Part shown: piece after piece, positions 14,187-14,833 of the stretch
Layout: each line of letters begins with the position of its first letter
Numbering within the stretch: the first letter of the stretch is position 1
Source of the DNA: an uncultured Collinsella sp.
GTDB lineage: Bacteria > Actinomycetota > Coriobacteriia > Coriobacteriales > Coriobacteriaceae
Assembly: GCA_900552185.1 (NCBI GenBank)
Contig: URYT01000033.1
Location: 1 to 14,833, forward strand
Reading direction: 5' to 3'
Length of the DNA: 14,833 bases
Position numbers and translations under genes: made by a program
Notes under the pieces: model-generated
Seen by the model: only the letters and a program-made list of their open reading frames with translations
What the model was told of the DNA's origin: nothing
Databases searched by the model: none

Positions 14187-14687
14187 TCACGAGGAGCGCG
14201 TTTTGCCGAAGGCCTTAAGCACCGCCGTCACGGGGCCAGGCTGAAAACGGCGGCGTACGTCGTCCAAGCGCCCGGGGATATCGATGTGCTGCGGGCAATG
14301 CCGCGCGCATTTGCCGCACTTGACGCAATTGCTCACCAGCTTGGGCTCGTTCGTCCGCACCGCGCTCGCCGTAAAGTATTGAGACAGCCCCGTAAACCAG
14401 CTGTGCGCATAGCTTGCGTTGTAGGCAGCAAAACACCCAGGGATATTGATGCCTTTAGGACACGGCATGCAATAGCCGCATCCCGTGCAGGGCACGCGAT
14501 TCGATTTTTCAAACTCCCTCAGCACGCGTGCGATGGCATCGAGCTGAGCAGCCGTCATCGAATCCGGCAGGGCCCGATCGGCCAACGCCGCGTTCTCATC
14601 CACTTGCGCGGTATCGGTCATACCCGAAAGCAGCATCGTCACCTGAGGATGGTTCCACACCCACGAAAGCCCCCGTGTCGGGAAGCA
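14187..14687 (-). pseudogene. Aldo/keto reductase, C-terminal ferredoxin-like part only
   Basis: The frame resembles the end of a 4Fe-4S-containing aldo/keto reductase. It begins at PTRGLSWVWNHPQVTMLLSGM (last barrel strand and helix), then a helical linker and two 4Fe-4S motifs: CTGCGYCMPCP and CVKCGKCARHCP. The end is HIDIPGRLDDVRRRF and KAFGKTRSS. Full-length relatives are about 370-400 residues; here about 165 codons remain. The (beta/alpha)8 barrel with the catalytic Tyr/Lys is missing, and an in-frame TGA (14694-14696) lies just upstream. A GTG at 14660 could start a 157-residue product, but I see no good ribosome site. The reading as a remnant created by a rearrangement near 14690 is inferred; a sequencing or assembly break is the alternative. 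Confidence 0.7.
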
Positions 14688-14832
14688 TGTTCTTCAGGGA
14701 CGTAAAAGCTTCTGTCAGCATGTGGTTGTTGGACTGCTCCGCGCTCTCGATCATGGAGTCAACGTCCTCAGCAGGAATGGATGCCACATAGGAAATCAGA
14801 TTCTCCGACGCGATGCACACCTGGCTGGACGT
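14596..14832 (-). CDS. Unidentified reading frame, partial, running off the right edge
   Basis: The frame is open from the window edge (TSSQVCIASENLISYVASIP) to a TAG at 14596. The part before about 14690 looks like real acidic, helical protein (AEDVDSMIESAEQSNNHMLTEAFTSLKNMLPDT). The rest runs out of frame through the aldo/keto reductase remnant and is probably meaningless. I do not recognise the family. It seems to be the 3' part of another gene joined to the reductase fragment near 14690, so its natural C-terminus is probably lost. Only about 48 informative residues are available. Confidence 0.35.
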   Translation of the reverse strand, partial: TSSQVCIASENLISYVASIPAEDVDSMIESAEQSNNHMLTEAFTSLKNMLPDTGAFVGVEPSSGDDAAFGYDRYRASG

Positions 14833-14833
14833 G

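Overview
The window looks like a chromosomal segment from a moderately high-GC Gram-positive actinobacterium of the Coriobacteriia, most likely Collinsella or a close gut relative. This rests on recognition of protein types: a Y-family polymerase paired with a YolD-like protein, a DUF3793-flavodoxin pair, an LPHAG sorting signal on a beta-propeller surface protein, and a lipoprotein-type amino acid ABC transporter. No rRNA or tRNA gene, CRISPR array, integrase or transposase was seen.

Layout. 1-1230 (-): 5' three quarters of pgi, cut by the window edge. 1352-2119: an orphan N-terminal domain of an iron-type (butanol) alcohol dehydrogenase (-), bracketed by two oppositely oriented copies of a short palindromic repeat. 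2121-4116 (+): a two-gene SOS-type operon (Y-family translesion polymerase plus YolD-like partner) behind a near-consensus promoter overlapped by a LexA-like palindrome. 4113-6665 (-): a large secreted, sortase-anchored beta-propeller protein converging on the operon; both stop codons share one CTAG, and its likely intrinsic terminator lies inside the YolD-like gene. 6939-7322 (-): a membrane-anchored heavy-metal (HMA) domain protein with a CsoR-like GC-tract palindrome upstream. 7497-8667 (+): DUF3793 protein with a cysteine-rich insert, then a flavodoxin, behind a clear promoter with a palindrome just after the -10 box. 8724-8760: a bidirectional terminator. 8785-11890 (-): a polar amino acid ABC transporter operon (lipoprotein, permease with an unusual fused extracytoplasmic domain, ATPase). 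12038-12904 (-): endonuclease IV. 13077-14096 (-): a Gfo/Idh/MocA oxidoreductase between two 79-nt direct copies of a hairpin repeat. 14187-14833 (-): the ferredoxin-like C-terminus of an aldo/keto reductase whose barrel is missing, abutting an unidentified reading frame that runs off the edge.

The genes are mostly independent housekeeping or accessory units. Two concern DNA damage (SOS polymerase operon, endonuclease IV). Two are plausibly metal-responsive (HMA protein; DUF3793-flavodoxin), and one is nutrient uptake. I do not see a convincing new defence or mobile system. The most unusual points are the 79-nt hairpin repeats placed just ahead of ribosome binding sites, the terminator embedded in an opposing gene, the permease with an ectodomain, the cysteine-rich insert in DUF3793, and two domain-truncated redox enzymes, each next to a repeat copy.
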